From NCBI RefSeq assembly GCF_004135585.1, contig NZ_CP035501.1, forward strand, positions 2,799,501 to 2,863,500: a stretch of DNA of 64,000 nucleotides, read 5' to 3'. Below are positions 26,000 through 34,240 of this stretch, piece by piece. The notes under the pieces are model-generated. The model saw only the letters and a list, made by a program, of their open reading frames with translations. It had not been told where the DNA came from and did no database searches. The DNA comes from Sphingosinicella sp. BN140058 (GTDB taxonomy: Bacteria; Pseudomonadota; Alphaproteobacteria; Sphingomonadales; Sphingomonadaceae). The stretch's first letter is position 1, and every line of letters begins with the position of its first letter. A program made the position numbers and the translations under genes.

Positions 26000-27393
26000 T
26001 TCGGGAGCCCCTTCGAAATATCATTGAGGATGCGCACGGCGATGCTGTTGTTGCGCTGGCCGATATGGGCGCGGCCGAGCGGAACGCCGCCGCAATGGAC
26101 CTCCAGCGGATCGTCCGGACCGCTGGCGAGCGCGAGGGTCTGGCCGACTTCGAGGTTCATCACGTCGCGCAGGGCAAGCACCTGTTCGCCGAGCACGACA
26201 TCCACGGAGACTTCGGTCTGACGGATTTCGGAGGCCATGTGATCCTCCCACATCCGGTCGCGGCCGAGCTTTTCGCCCATGAAGCGCTGGAGCAACTTGT
26301 CGCGGACCGGCTCCATCGTCGCATAGGGGAGCAGCAGGCTGAACTTGCCGCCGCGGCCTTCCATGTCGACGCGGAAGGTCGCGACCGCGCAGATGTTGGT
26401 CGGACCGGCGATCGCCGCGAAGCGCGGGCTCGTCTCGATGCGCTCGAGATCGATCGTCACCGGCGTGATCGGCTCGAACGCCGCGCCGAAATCCTGCAGC
26501 GCCAGGACCAGCATCTTCGAAACCAAGTTGGTCTCGATGGTGGTGAAGCCGCGCCCTTCGATGCGGATCGTGTCGTTGCCGCGGCGCCCGCCGAGCAGAG
26601 CATCGACGACCGCGTAGATGAGGGAGGATTCGACGGTCATCACGCCGTAATTTTCCCACTCGCGAACGTTGAACACGCCGATCATGGCGGGCAGCGCGAC
26701 GCGGCTCATGAAGTCGCCGAAGCGCACCGACGTGATGTCTTCCAGGCTGACGTCGATCGCGTCGGAGGTGAGATTGCGCATGCTGGTGGCGAACACCCGG
26801 ATCATGCGCTCGCAGACCACTTCGAGCATCGGCAGACGCTCGTGGTTGATCACCTTCGATTCGATAACGGCACGAAGGCCGCTCTTCTTCGGCGCCGACA
26901 TCGCGCTGTCGAAGCCGAACAGGGCGTCGATGTCCGCCTGATCGAACGGGCTGTCGGAATCCAGCGATGCGATCGGCGGCTCCGGCAGATCGAAGTCGTC
27001 GAAATCGTCGGACGGCCCGGCGCCGGGCAGCGGAATTTCCTCGAACGCAGCGCTGCGGGCTGCTCCGGGGAGCGGGATTTCCTCGAAGTCCGAGCTCGAG
27101 CGCTCGCCCGGCAGGGGGATCTCTTCGAACGCGGCGGTCGGTTGATCGCCGGGCAGGGGGATCTCTTCGAACGCGGCGGTCGGCTCGTCGCCGGGCAACG
27201 GGATCTCTTCGAAATCCGCGGCCGGTTCGTCGCCGGGCAGCGGGATCTCTTCGAAATCCGCCGCCGGCCCCGCAGCGACCGCGACGTCGTCGATGAACTC
27301 GGGCTCGGCCGCGCCGCGGGCGAAGTCGAGCGCGTCCTCGATCGCGGCTTCGTCCGTCGCCGGATCGGCGTTGATGTCCTGCGCTTCGCTCAT
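25996..27393 (-). CDS. fliM: flagellar motor switch protein FliM with repeat-expanded N-terminus
   Basis: A 465-residue FliM, about 130 longer than usual. The C-terminal ~300 residues are standard: KVINHERLPMLEVVCERMIRVFATSMRNL, the FliG-binding middle domain with VESSLIYAVVDALLGG, and a FliN-like SpoA domain (TEVSVDVVLGEQVLALRDVMNLEVGQTLAL). The extra N-terminal part holds six tandem 14-residue repeats (FEEIPLPGDEPTAA-like, residues 45-128) plus a degenerate seventh. The CheY-binding motif is normally at the extreme N-terminus; here its counterpart DQADIDALF is internal, near 151-159. The start overlaps the fliL stop (ATGA). Confidence 0.95.
   Translation of the reverse strand: MSEAQDINADPATDEAAIEDALDFARGAAEPEFIDDVAVAAGPAADFEEIPLPGDEPAADFEEIPLPGDEPTAAFEEIPLPGDQPTAAFEEIPLPGERSSSDFEEIPLPGAARSAAFEEIPLPGAGPSDDFDDFDLPEPPIASLDSDSPFDQADIDALFGFDSAMSAPKKSGLRAVIESKVINHERLPMLEVVCERMIRVFATSMRNLTSDAIDVSLEDITSVRFGDFMSRVALPAMIGVFNVREWENYGVMTVESSLIYAVVDALLGGRRGNDTIRIEGRGFTTIETNLVSKMLVLALQDFGAAFEPITPVTIDLERIETSPRFAAIAGPTNICAVATFRVDMEGRGGKFSLLLPYATMEPVRDKLLQRFMGEKLGRDRMWEDHMASEIRQTEVSVDVVLGEQVLALRDVMNLEVGQTLALASGPDDPLEVHCGGVPLGRAHIGQRNNSIAVRILNDISKGLPK
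27010..27261 (-). repeat. 42-bp tandem repeat inside fliM
   Basis: Six copies of a 42-bp unit encode residues 45-128 of FliM. The copies with GDEPT or GDQPT are almost identical in DNA; outer copies have drifted (GERSS, GAARS, GAGPS). All stay in frame. The near identity points to recent duplication or ongoing copy-number change. Confidence 0.95.
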
Positions 27394-27896
27394 TGCTGGA
27401 TGAGATCCTGGATGAGAACGTCGGTGACGATGCCGGGTCCGGCGACGCGTGCGGCGCGGGACAGCATTTCTTCCTTCAAGCGGAAGACCGCGGCGGAACC
27501 GGCAAGGTCTTCCGGGCGCAGCTCGCGCAGGAACGGCTGGAACCCGTCGAGAATGAGCGGCAGCTTCTCGGTCACCTTTTCCTCATTCTCCGGATTGCCC
27601 GCGACGAGGATGAAGCGGAGCTTCAGGAAGCGTGGCTTGCCGTCGCCGCTGCGCAGGTTCACCGTCATCGGCGGAACTTCGACATAGGCGCCGGCTTCTG
27701 CCGGTTCGTGGGAAGCCTCGGCACTTTCGTGACCGCCTTCGCCGCCCATCAGCCAGGCCGCGGCGCCGCCTCCGCCCGCAAGCACGACGAGAGCGGCCGC
27801 GGCAATCACCACGAGCTTCTTCTTGTGCTTCTTGGGGGGCTCGACCTTTTCCAAAGAAACGGTCTCGTCCGCTTCGTCCTTGAGTGCTTCTGACAC
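27390..27896 (-). CDS. fliL: flagellar basal-body protein FliL
   Basis: A 168-residue protein with a short Lys-rich cytoplasmic tail (PPKKHKKK), one transmembrane helix (LVVIAAAALVVLAGGGGAAAWLMG) and a periplasmic FliL domain (YVEVPPMTVNL, then FLKLRFILVAGNPENEEKVTEKLPLILDGFQPFLREL). FliL surrounds stator units and supports torque. The start is set at GTG 27896 with AAGGACG upstream; a longer reading has no ribosome-binding site and would include the promoter leader. It is the first gene of fliL-fliM-DUF6468-motE. Confidence 0.92.
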   Translation of the reverse strand: MSEALKDEADETVSLEKVEPPKKHKKKLVVIAAAALVVLAGGGGAAAWLMGGEGGHESAEASHEPAEAGAYVEVPPMTVNLRSGDGKPRFLKLRFILVAGNPENEEKVTEKLPLILDGFQPFLRELRPEDLAGSAAVFRLKEEMLSRAARVAGPGIVTDVLIQDLIQQ

Positions 27897-27960
27897 TGTT
27901 CGTCCTTCTGGCTGTCGGAAAAAGAGTGCGCGCGGCGCCGCTCTTCGTCCCTTCCCCGCT

Positions 27961-27970
27961 ATTATAGGAT
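27961..27970 (-). promoter_or_regulatory. ATCCTATAAT element (fliL operon)
   Basis: Minus strand reads ATCCTATAAT with TTGCCGCCCACCC immediately upstream. It gives a leader of about 57 nt before fliL. It lies in the divergent gap with flgF, whose own promoter is not obvious. Confidence 0.55.
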
Positions 27971-28030
27971 GGGTGGGCGGCAAAGTTTGCCTACCGACGC
28001 TTTTGCCGAAGATTTTTGAAAAGGTGCCGA

Positions 28031-28774
28031 ATGGACGTTTCAGCCTATGTCCTGCTCAGCCATGAACAGGCGCTCCGCCGCAGGCTCGATGTCGCCGCCA
28101 ATAATATGGCCAACACCAGCACGATCGGCTTCAAGCGCGAGCAGCCGCTGTTCCACGAATATGTCGAGAAGGCGGACGAGGCTCAGGTCAAGGACGCCAA
28201 GAACACGTCGTTCGTACTCGATTACGGCGCCGTTCACGACGCGTCGCAGGGCGCCTTCCAGGCGACCGGCAATCCGCTCGACGTGATGATCGACGGCCCC
28301 GGCTATTTCTCGGTCGAAACCCCGGAAGGCGGCGTCGCCTATACGCGTGCCGGCATGCTCAAGGTGGCGGAGAGCGGCGATCTCGTGACGTCCGGCGGCC
28401 AGCGGGTGCTCGGCGACAACGGCCAGCCGATCAACATTCCCGAAGAGCAGCGCCGCGCGCTCGCGATTACCGCCGACGGCACCATCGTCGGCCCGGGTGG
28501 AGCGGCCGGCCGGATCGGGATCACGATGTTCGACGACGAACGCGGAGTGGATCCGCGCGGCGACGGCATGATGAACGGACAGGGCGGGCGCTTGCTGACC
28601 GCGGCCGAGACCAGGCTGAAGGTGGGCGGCGTCGAAGGTTCGAACGTGCAGCCGATCGTCGAAACCACGGCGATGGTCGAGATCCTGCGCTCCTATCAGA
28701 GCAGCATGAAAATGTCCGAAAGCCTTAACGAATTGCGAAAAACCGCGATCAATCGGCTCGGACGGACCAACTGA
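28031..28774 (+). CDS. flgF: flagellar proximal rod protein FlgF
   Basis: A 247-residue rod protein. The N-signature is SHEQALRRRLDVAANNMANTSTIGFKRE; the C-end (GSNVQPIVETTAMVEILRSYQSSMKMSESLNELRKTAINRLG) is the axial helix. It is shorter and more divergent than the following flgG, as FlgF usually is. The start at 28031 is favoured by AAAAGG just upstream; an in-frame TTG 15 nt earlier is possible. flgG, flgA and flgH follow. Confidence 0.9.
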   Translation: MDVSAYVLLSHEQALRRRLDVAANNMANTSTIGFKREQPLFHEYVEKADEAQVKDAKNTSFVLDYGAVHDASQGAFQATGNPLDVMIDGPGYFSVETPEGGVAYTRAGMLKVAESGDLVTSGGQRVLGDNGQPINIPEEQRRALAITADGTIVGPGGAAGRIGITMFDDERGVDPRGDGMMNGQGGRLLTAAETRLKVGGVEGSNVQPIVETTAMVEILRSYQSSMKMSESLNELRKTAINRLGRTN

Positions 28775-28783
28775 TCCTATAAG
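28774..28783 (+). promoter_or_regulatory. ATCCTATAAG element (flgG)
   Basis: ATCCTATAAG starts at the last base of the flgF stop codon and would start transcription about 22 nt before the flgG ATG. It would let flgG-flgA-flgH be made apart from flgF. Confidence 0.45.
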
Positions 28784-28811
28784 TCTCTAAAGCCCACAGA
28801 AAGGCACGTCC

Positions 28812-29593
<782 letters not shown>

Positions 29594-29597
<4 letters not shown>

Positions 29598-30061
29598 GCC
29601 TGCGGCGCGCCTTCCTGCTCGCCGCCTTGCTCGGCGGCGCCGTTCCCGCGGCCGCGCAGACCGCGCCGGGCGCGGCGGCCCAGATCGAGGTGCCGGTACT
29701 GGTCCGTGACGTCGCCAAGGGCGAGCTGCTGTCCGCGTCCGACTTCGCGATCGAACCCCGTCCGGCGTCGCAGGCGCGCGGCGCGCTGGAGATCGAAAGT
29801 GCCGCCGGCAAGGAAGCGCTCCGCCAGTTGCGGGCCGGATCGATCGTCCGGTCGGGCGATCTGATCAAGCCCCAACTGGTTCGTCGCGGCGAGCCGGTGT
29901 CGATCACCGTTCGCAGCGGCGGCCTCACCATCACGGCGCAGGGCCGCGCGCTGTCGGGCGGTGCCAAGGGCGAACTGATCCGGGTCGTCAACACCACCAC
30001 CAATCGCACGCTCGACGGCATCGTCGAGAAGACCGGCAGCGTTCGAATCGCCGCCAATTGA
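29594..30061 (+). CDS. flgA: flagellar P-ring assembly chaperone FlgA
   Basis: A 155-residue periplasmic protein with a signal peptide (RRAFLLAALLGGAVPAAAQ). It then has the SAF/FlgA-type domain: VPVLVRDVAKGELLSASDFAIEPR, RAGSIVRSGDLIKPQLVRRGEPVSITVRSGGLTITAQGRAL and ELIRVVNTTTNRTLDGIV. FlgA helps FlgI form the P ring; flgI itself is not in the window. It starts at a GTG overlapping the flgG stop and runs into flgH, so flgG-flgA-flgH are coupled. Confidence 0.9.
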
Positions 30062-30078
30062 CCGAAGCGGAGTTTCCC

Positions 30079-30843
30079 ATGAAGAAGATTGCGTCCGCAT
30101 TGACGATCGCTCTGCTGCTGTCCGGTTGCGGCTCGGTGGGCAGGCTCAAGGCCGTCGGCAAGGCCCCGAAGCTCAGCGCCGCCGAGGAAGTCTATGCCGG
30201 CGAGATCGAACCCTCGCTCGGCGAGATCGGGTCGGCCCGGCCGAACGGCACCCGTCAGCCCGGCCAGGGTCAGGCGCAGGTGAGCAGCGCTTCGCTGTTC
30301 CGCCCGGGCGGCGGCGCCCTGTTCCAGGATCAGCGCGCGGCGCGCCTCGGCGACATCGTCACCATCCGGATCAACATCCAGGACAAGGCGAGCGTCGACA
30401 ATTCGACGACGCGAACGAGGACGAATGGCGAAACCGCCGGCCTCGGCGCGCTGCTCGGCCTGGAGAATCCGCTCAAGAAGATCCTGCCGGGCGACAACGA
30501 CACGTCGAAGCTGGTCGATGCCAAATCGACCTCCAGCTCGAACGGCACCGGCAACACCACGCGCAGCGAGCAGATCAACATGACGATGGCGGCCATCGTC
30601 ACCCAGGTACTGCCCAACGGCAATCTGATGGTCCGCGGCAAGCAGGAAGTGCGGGTCAATTTCGAGCTCCGCGAGCTCGTCATCACCGGCATCGTCCGGC
30701 CGCAGGATATCGCCCGCGACAATTCGATCCGGCACAGCCAGATCGCTGAAGCGCGCGTCATCTACGGCGGCCGCGGCCAGCTGACGGACGTGCAGCAGGC
30801 GCGCTGGGGGCAGCAGATCTACGATGCGCTGTTCCCATTCTAA
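30079..30843 (+). CDS. flgH: flagellar L-ring lipoprotein FlgH
   Basis: A 254-residue outer-membrane lipoprotein forming the L ring. The lipobox is LLLSGC with the lipidated Cys near residue 16. The body has the FlgH motifs SLFRPGGGALFQDQRAARLGDIVTIRINIQDKASVDNSTT and RGKQEVRVNFELRELVITGIVRPQDIARDNSI. The start at ATG 30079 gives a proper lipoprotein signal; an upstream TTG would add seven residues before it. A strong terminator follows. Confidence 0.95.
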   Translation: MKKIASALTIALLLSGCGSVGRLKAVGKAPKLSAAEEVYAGEIEPSLGEIGSARPNGTRQPGQGQAQVSSASLFRPGGGALFQDQRAARLGDIVTIRINIQDKASVDNSTTRTRTNGETAGLGALLGLENPLKKILPGDNDTSKLVDAKSTSSSNGTGNTTRSEQINMTMAAIVTQVLPNGNLMVRGKQEVRVNFELRELVITGIVRPQDIARDNSIRHSQIAEARVIYGGRGQLTDVQQARWGQQIYDALFPF

Positions 30844-30861
30844 GTAACGCCTGCTCCAAAT

Positions 30862-30899
30862 AATAAGGCCGCGGAGACGCAAGTCTCCGCGGCCTTATT
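30862..30899 (+). terminator. strong hairpin terminator after flgH
   Basis: A perfect 17-bp stem (AATAAGGCCGCGGAGAC with its complement) around a GCAA tetraloop, 18 nt past the flgH stop. It insulates the flagellin gene from flgH transcription. Confidence 0.88.
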
Positions 30900-30970
30900 G
30901 CATTCTGTTGTGTTCTCTTAGAGCTACGGATTTCGGATCTGCGTTCTTCCTCAAGATCAACAAAAGAACA

Positions 30971-30985
30971 CTAACGTGTTGTTAA
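30971..30985 (+). promoter_or_regulatory. candidate CtrA box upstream of flagellin
   Basis: CTAA-CGTGTTG-TTAA matches TTAA-N7-TTAA at 7 of 8 positions and is followed by C as in the consensus. It is 145 nt before the flagellin ATG. CtrA controls motility genes in many alphaproteobacteria; binding here is inferred. Confidence 0.5.
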
Positions 30986-31130
30986 CCGTAAAAAAGTACC
31001 TCTCCGATTTGGGTGGCCCCGCTTTTCTTCCCAGAATGTAAGTGCGAGAGGGGGCAACTCTCTTCGTCGAGAACCGGCGCTTCCGGTTCAGGCCGCAGAA
31101 CTCGGCCTTCATCCTAGAAGGGACACTATC

Positions 31131-31994
31131 ATGGCATTTTCTGTGAACACCAACACCGGCGCGATGGCCGCTCTCCAGAGCCTCAACGCGACCAACAAGG
31201 GCCTCGACCAGGTTCAGAGCCGCATCAACACCGGCCTGAAGGTTGCGTCGACGAAGGACGATTCCGCTTCCTACACGATTGCCCAGACGCTTCGCGGCGA
31301 CCAGGGCGGTCTGCAGGCTGTCAGCTCCTCGCTGTCGCGCGCCAAGAGCGTGACGGACGTTGCGGTTGCCGGCGCAGAATCGATCTCGGACATCGTCAAC
31401 CAGATGAAGCAGAAGGCCAAGCAGGCTTCTGACGATGGTATCGACTCCGAGAGCCGCACTGCGATCAACAAGGACTTCGAAGCCCTTCGCGACCAGATCA
31501 AGACCATCGTCGACTCGTCCTCGTTCAACGGCACGAACCTTCTGAAGGCTTCGGGCGGCACCGTCACGGCGCTGCAGTCGCTGACCGACACCGACAGCAA
31601 CTCCGGCACCTACACCCCGGATTCGCTCTCGGTTTCCAACCTCGAGCTCGACCTTGGCAAGTCCGGTGGCACGTTCGAGAAGCTGACCACCACCAGCAAG
31701 ATCGACACGGCCGCGTCTGCGAAGACCATGGTCAACGATCTGGACTCGATCGCGAAGAACCTCAACGGCAAGCTCAGCACCCTCGGTGCCGCTTCGCGCA
31801 AGATCGACGCTCAGTCGGCCTTCACGAGCAAGCTTTCCGACGTGGTCGAGAGCGGCATCGGCAATCTCGTCGACGCCGATCTGGCGAAGGAATCGGCGCG
31901 TCTGCAGGCTCTGCAGGTCAAGCAGCAGCTTGGCGTTCAGGCTCTGTCGATCGCCAACCAGGCGCCGCAGTCCATCACTTCGCTGTTCCGTTAA
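31131..31994 (+). CDS. fliC: flagellin
   Basis: A 287-residue flagellin, short because the variable D2/D3 domains are absent. The D0/D1 N-terminus is AFSVNTNTGAMAALQSLNATNKGLDQVQSRINTGLKVAS; the C-terminus (QSAFTSKLSDVVESGIGNLVDADLAKESARLQALQVKQQLGVQALSIANQAPQSITSLFR) is typical. It is monocistronic between two terminators, with a long upstream region (about 230 nt) holding a CtrA-like box. That leader is a possible FlbT target by analogy with Caulobacter. An AGAAGGGA ribosome-binding site precedes the ATG. No clear sigma-54 or sigma-28 promoter was found. Confidence 0.97.
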   Translation: MAFSVNTNTGAMAALQSLNATNKGLDQVQSRINTGLKVASTKDDSASYTIAQTLRGDQGGLQAVSSSLSRAKSVTDVAVAGAESISDIVNQMKQKAKQASDDGIDSESRTAINKDFEALRDQIKTIVDSSSFNGTNLLKASGGTVTALQSLTDTDSNSGTYTPDSLSVSNLELDLGKSGGTFEKLTTTSKIDTAASAKTMVNDLDSIAKNLNGKLSTLGAASRKIDAQSAFTSKLSDVVESGIGNLVDADLAKESARLQALQVKQQLGVQALSIANQAPQSITSLFR

Positions 31995-32042
31995 TCGGCA
32001 CGAAGTGGCTCCTCGGGCTCCGGCCCGAGGTGCTGGCGGCAG

Positions 32043-32079
32043 AGGCCGGGGCGGGCAACCGCTCCGGCCTTTGTCGTTT
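32043..32079 (+). terminator. terminator after flagellin
   Basis: A hairpin with arms AGGCCGG and CCGGCCT, with further GCGG/CCGC pairing and a GCAA loop, then TTTGTCGTTT. A second stem (CCTCGGGC with GCCCGAGG) lies just before it at 32011-32030. Confidence 0.75.
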
Positions 32080-32270
32080 GCAGGCGGCCAAACCCGATCG
32101 GCTGCGCGCCTGCCGGCCCTCGCGTGCGGCCCCTGGCCGGCGCCGGCGTGATGTCGGTCGCACCCTTTCGCCGGGCCGCCAGCGACCCGAGAACCGCTTC
32201 AAGGCGCGCAAGACTTCGTGCGCAGGTAGTGATCCTAAGCCTGCCGAACTCCCGCCAGGTCGCAATTTAG

Positions 32271-32280
32271 CGCCTATAAT
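32271..32280 (+). promoter_or_regulatory. GCCTATAAT element (136-aa gene)
   Basis: CGCCTATAAT lies 23 nt before the GTG at 32303, giving a leader of roughly 16 nt that contains the GAGAGGAG ribosome-binding site. It fits the island's box except for the first bases. Confidence 0.5.
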
Positions 32281-32302
32281 GAAGGGAGAGAGGAGTTTGA
32301 TC

Positions 32303-32713
32303 GTGCCGTCCAGAATCCGGGAGCTTACCGATCCGTTCGGCCTCCGACTTCGCATCAGCGTAGAGCCGCACCCCAGGGGCGCAATGATCGCCCTGGAGCG
32401 CCACGACGCGCCGGGGCGTCCCCGCGTCCACCTCGACAGCTACGGCGGTGAATTGCTGTCGGGCTTCATCATGGCAGCACGGCTGGCCCTGCCGCACCCG
32501 CTGCCCGACGAACGCTGCGAGGGGGCCTTTCCTTCCGAGCTCAGCCTGACTCACGAGCCGAAAGTGTCGATCCGCATCCGCCAGCAATCGACCGGCATCA
32601 GCCTCGAGATCCCGGCGCCGTTCTGGGACAAGCTCTACGCCGAGCTCTGCCTCGTCATCCCCCACGCCCGGGAGTTCACCCGCAACACCTTCGCCAAGGC
32701 GCTCGTCCACTAA
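32303..32713 (+). CDS. hypothetical protein, 136 aa, downstream of flagellin
   Basis: I do not recognise this family. A soluble protein that begins VPSRIRELTDPFGLRLRISVEPH and has a conserved-looking core (HLDSYGGELLSGFIMAARLALPHPLPDERCEGAFPSELSL) and a helical C-terminus (FWDKLYAELCLVIPHAREFTRNTFAKAL). The GTG at 32303 is chosen because GAGAGGAG sits 7 nt before it and a TATAAT box lies just upstream; longer readings would start ahead of that promoter. Position and promoter suggest a motility-linked regulator or flagellin-related factor, but that is only inference. Confidence 0.6.
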   Translation: MPSRIRELTDPFGLRLRISVEPHPRGAMIALERHDAPGRPRVHLDSYGGELLSGFIMAARLALPHPLPDERCEGAFPSELSLTHEPKVSIRIRQQSTGISLEIPAPFWDKLYAELCLVIPHAREFTRNTFAKALVH

Positions 32714-32905
32714 TCCTGACGGGCGGCAGCGAATGATCGCGTGCCGCCACCGGCCGCGACGACGTTCTCGGCGCAAGGCTAACGTGTTCCCCTTAATTGC
32801 CGATCGACTTGGCGGCAGGCCATGGCATGGCCGCGCCGATCGGGCTCGCGGGCGCCGCTGAGGGGGATGGAATGACGTTTGCGGACCGCACATAGGTCGG
32901 CCCGG

Positions 32906-33281
32906 CTACCAGGTCACCTTGACGCTCACGGTGTCCGATATCGCCGCATTATAAGCGGCCGCGGCACAGCGCGGGCTTGCCGCTCCAGGCAGTGATCCTG
33001 CCGACGTCTACGAGGTCATCGGTCCCTGCGAGGATCTCTCGATCGCCGGCTGCATCGCGATGCTGACGGGCCCCGTCGCTGTACCCGGCTGCTTGCTGCA
33101 AGACCTCGAGATCGCCGCAATCTGACCCTTGATCGCGTCGGAAAGCGATCGCCCGGTGCAATTCCTGATCCACGAGCCGCCGACCGGCGCAAGCGAGCTG
33201 CGCTTCCGCGGGCTTGTCGCTCACGCGACGGCATGCGCCAGGGCGGGATACGGAAAACGGGGTGCCGCGTCGGGCGATCAT
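32906..33281 (-). pseudogene. probable remnant of a spore-coat-U-type pilin-like gene
   Basis: In one minus-strand frame the end reads AAAYNAAISDTVSVKVTW then stop, the usual C-terminal pattern of spore coat U (CsuA/B-like) domains (Y-x-DTV-x-V-x-V-x-W/Y). Just upstream the match continues in another frame (DVGRITAWSGKPALC, compare YGRI in that family), with a stop in the first frame. This implies at least one frameshift. No signal peptide or start could be placed. It is a small remnant identified by eye only. Confidence 0.35.
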
Positions 33282-33557
33282 GAGCTGTTCGGAGCTTCGG
33301 CGTAATCGCCTCGCGGCAGCGGCGTCTTCGAAAAGAGACCGGCCGGCTCGACCCTCCGGGGGAGGGGAGCGTTTCGCCTTTGAACCAAGGGCGAGAGCAT
33401 GATTGGCGGATCAGATTGACTCGCCCTGATCCGAGCATGCGATCGGCGGCGAGGGCAAAGGTCGAGGCGCGCGGCGGGTATTGGGGGAGACCGCCGGCGC
33501 GCCTCTTCTTCATTATAGCAGGTGTTCCGACCCGCCGTGCGGGTTGGAGGCGCTATT
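33282..33557. other. gap between the remnant and flgD
   Basis: Nothing convincing. A CTATAAT on the minus strand (about 33512-33518) faces the remnant and may be its old promoter. The open frames here are short and lack family features. Confidence 0.4.
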
Positions 33558-34229
33558 TCAAGCTGCCGCGGAAACGGCGACCAGCTCGGTCAGCGCCATG
33601 CGGGCGCCGCCGATGCCGAGCGTGACATTGGTGCCGTCGGTGATTACGTCCTTGACGATACCGACCCCGTTGATGCCGACGTTGACGGCAGCGCCGGCGC
33701 TGTCCTTTGCGGTCACGGCCAGCTTGTAGGCGCCTTCCGGAGCGCGCGTTCCGTCGGCCAGCTTGCCGTCCCACGAGAAGCGGCTGGTCGAAGGATCGAC
33801 GGTGGACTGATGAACGACCTTGCCGGCAGCGTCCGTGACGCTGACCGTCATCGAACCCGCGGTGCGCGCCGGCGCGAGCGTCCAGCTTGCAGCGCCGCTG
33901 GCGCCGAGGCCCGAAACGTTGGTGTCGAAGCGGGCTTCGCGGCCGATGAAGGCGGAGGCCTGCGCCATGTCCTGACCGGAGACGCGGCTGAGGATGTCCT
34001 TCAGCACGCCGGTCTGCTGCATCGACTGCTCGACCTGCGAGAACTGGACGAGCTGCTTGGTATATTCGGACGTATCCATCGGATCGAGCGGATCCTGGTT
34101 CTGCATCTGGACCGTCAGCATCTTCAGGAACATGTTGAAGTCGGCGCCGACGCCGTTCTTGCTCTGCGCCGCCTGATTGAGCAGCGTGTTGGTGTCGGCG
34201 GTGTTGGCCGTGGTGTTGACCGTGGTCAT
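33558..34229 (-). CDS. flgD: flagellar hook assembly scaffold FlgD
   Basis: A 223-residue hook-cap protein. The N-terminal FlgD motif is ADFNMFLKMLTVQMQNQDPLDPMDTSEYTKQLVQFSQVEQ; the C-terminal part has the FlgD Ig-like and tudor domains (FSWDGKLADGTRAPEGAYKLAVTAKD). FlgD caps the growing hook and is removed when FlgK is added. It is the last gene of the leftward fliF-fliN-FlbD-like-flhA-fliK-flgD set, 11 nt after fliK, so hook cap and hook-length ruler are made together. Confidence 0.95.
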   Translation of the reverse strand: MTTVNTTANTADTNTLLNQAAQSKNGVGADFNMFLKMLTVQMQNQDPLDPMDTSEYTKQLVQFSQVEQSMQQTGVLKDILSRVSGQDMAQASAFIGREARFDTNVSGLGASGAASWTLAPARTAGSMTVSVTDAAGKVVHQSTVDPSTSRFSWDGKLADGTRAPEGAYKLAVTAKDSAGAAVNVGINGVGIVKDVITDGTNVTLGIGGARMALTELVAVSAAA

Positions 34230-34240
34230 GGTGAAATCCT

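Noticed and set aside
31013..31030. Possible sigma-54 promoter before flagellin (TGGCCCCGCTTTTCTT)
   Set aside because: The -24 GG is present but the essential GC at -12 is replaced by CT, so it does not meet the sigma-54 consensus.
31111..31120. ATCCTAGAAG just before flagellin as another copy of the island box
   Set aside because: It lies only 11 nt before the ATG and overlaps the AGAAGGGA ribosome-binding site, so it cannot be the -10 of a usual promoter.
32030..32302. N-terminal extension of the 136-aa gene back to 32030
   Set aside because: The extension is Arg/Pro-rich, covers the flagellin terminator and the TATAAT box, and has no ribosome-binding site.
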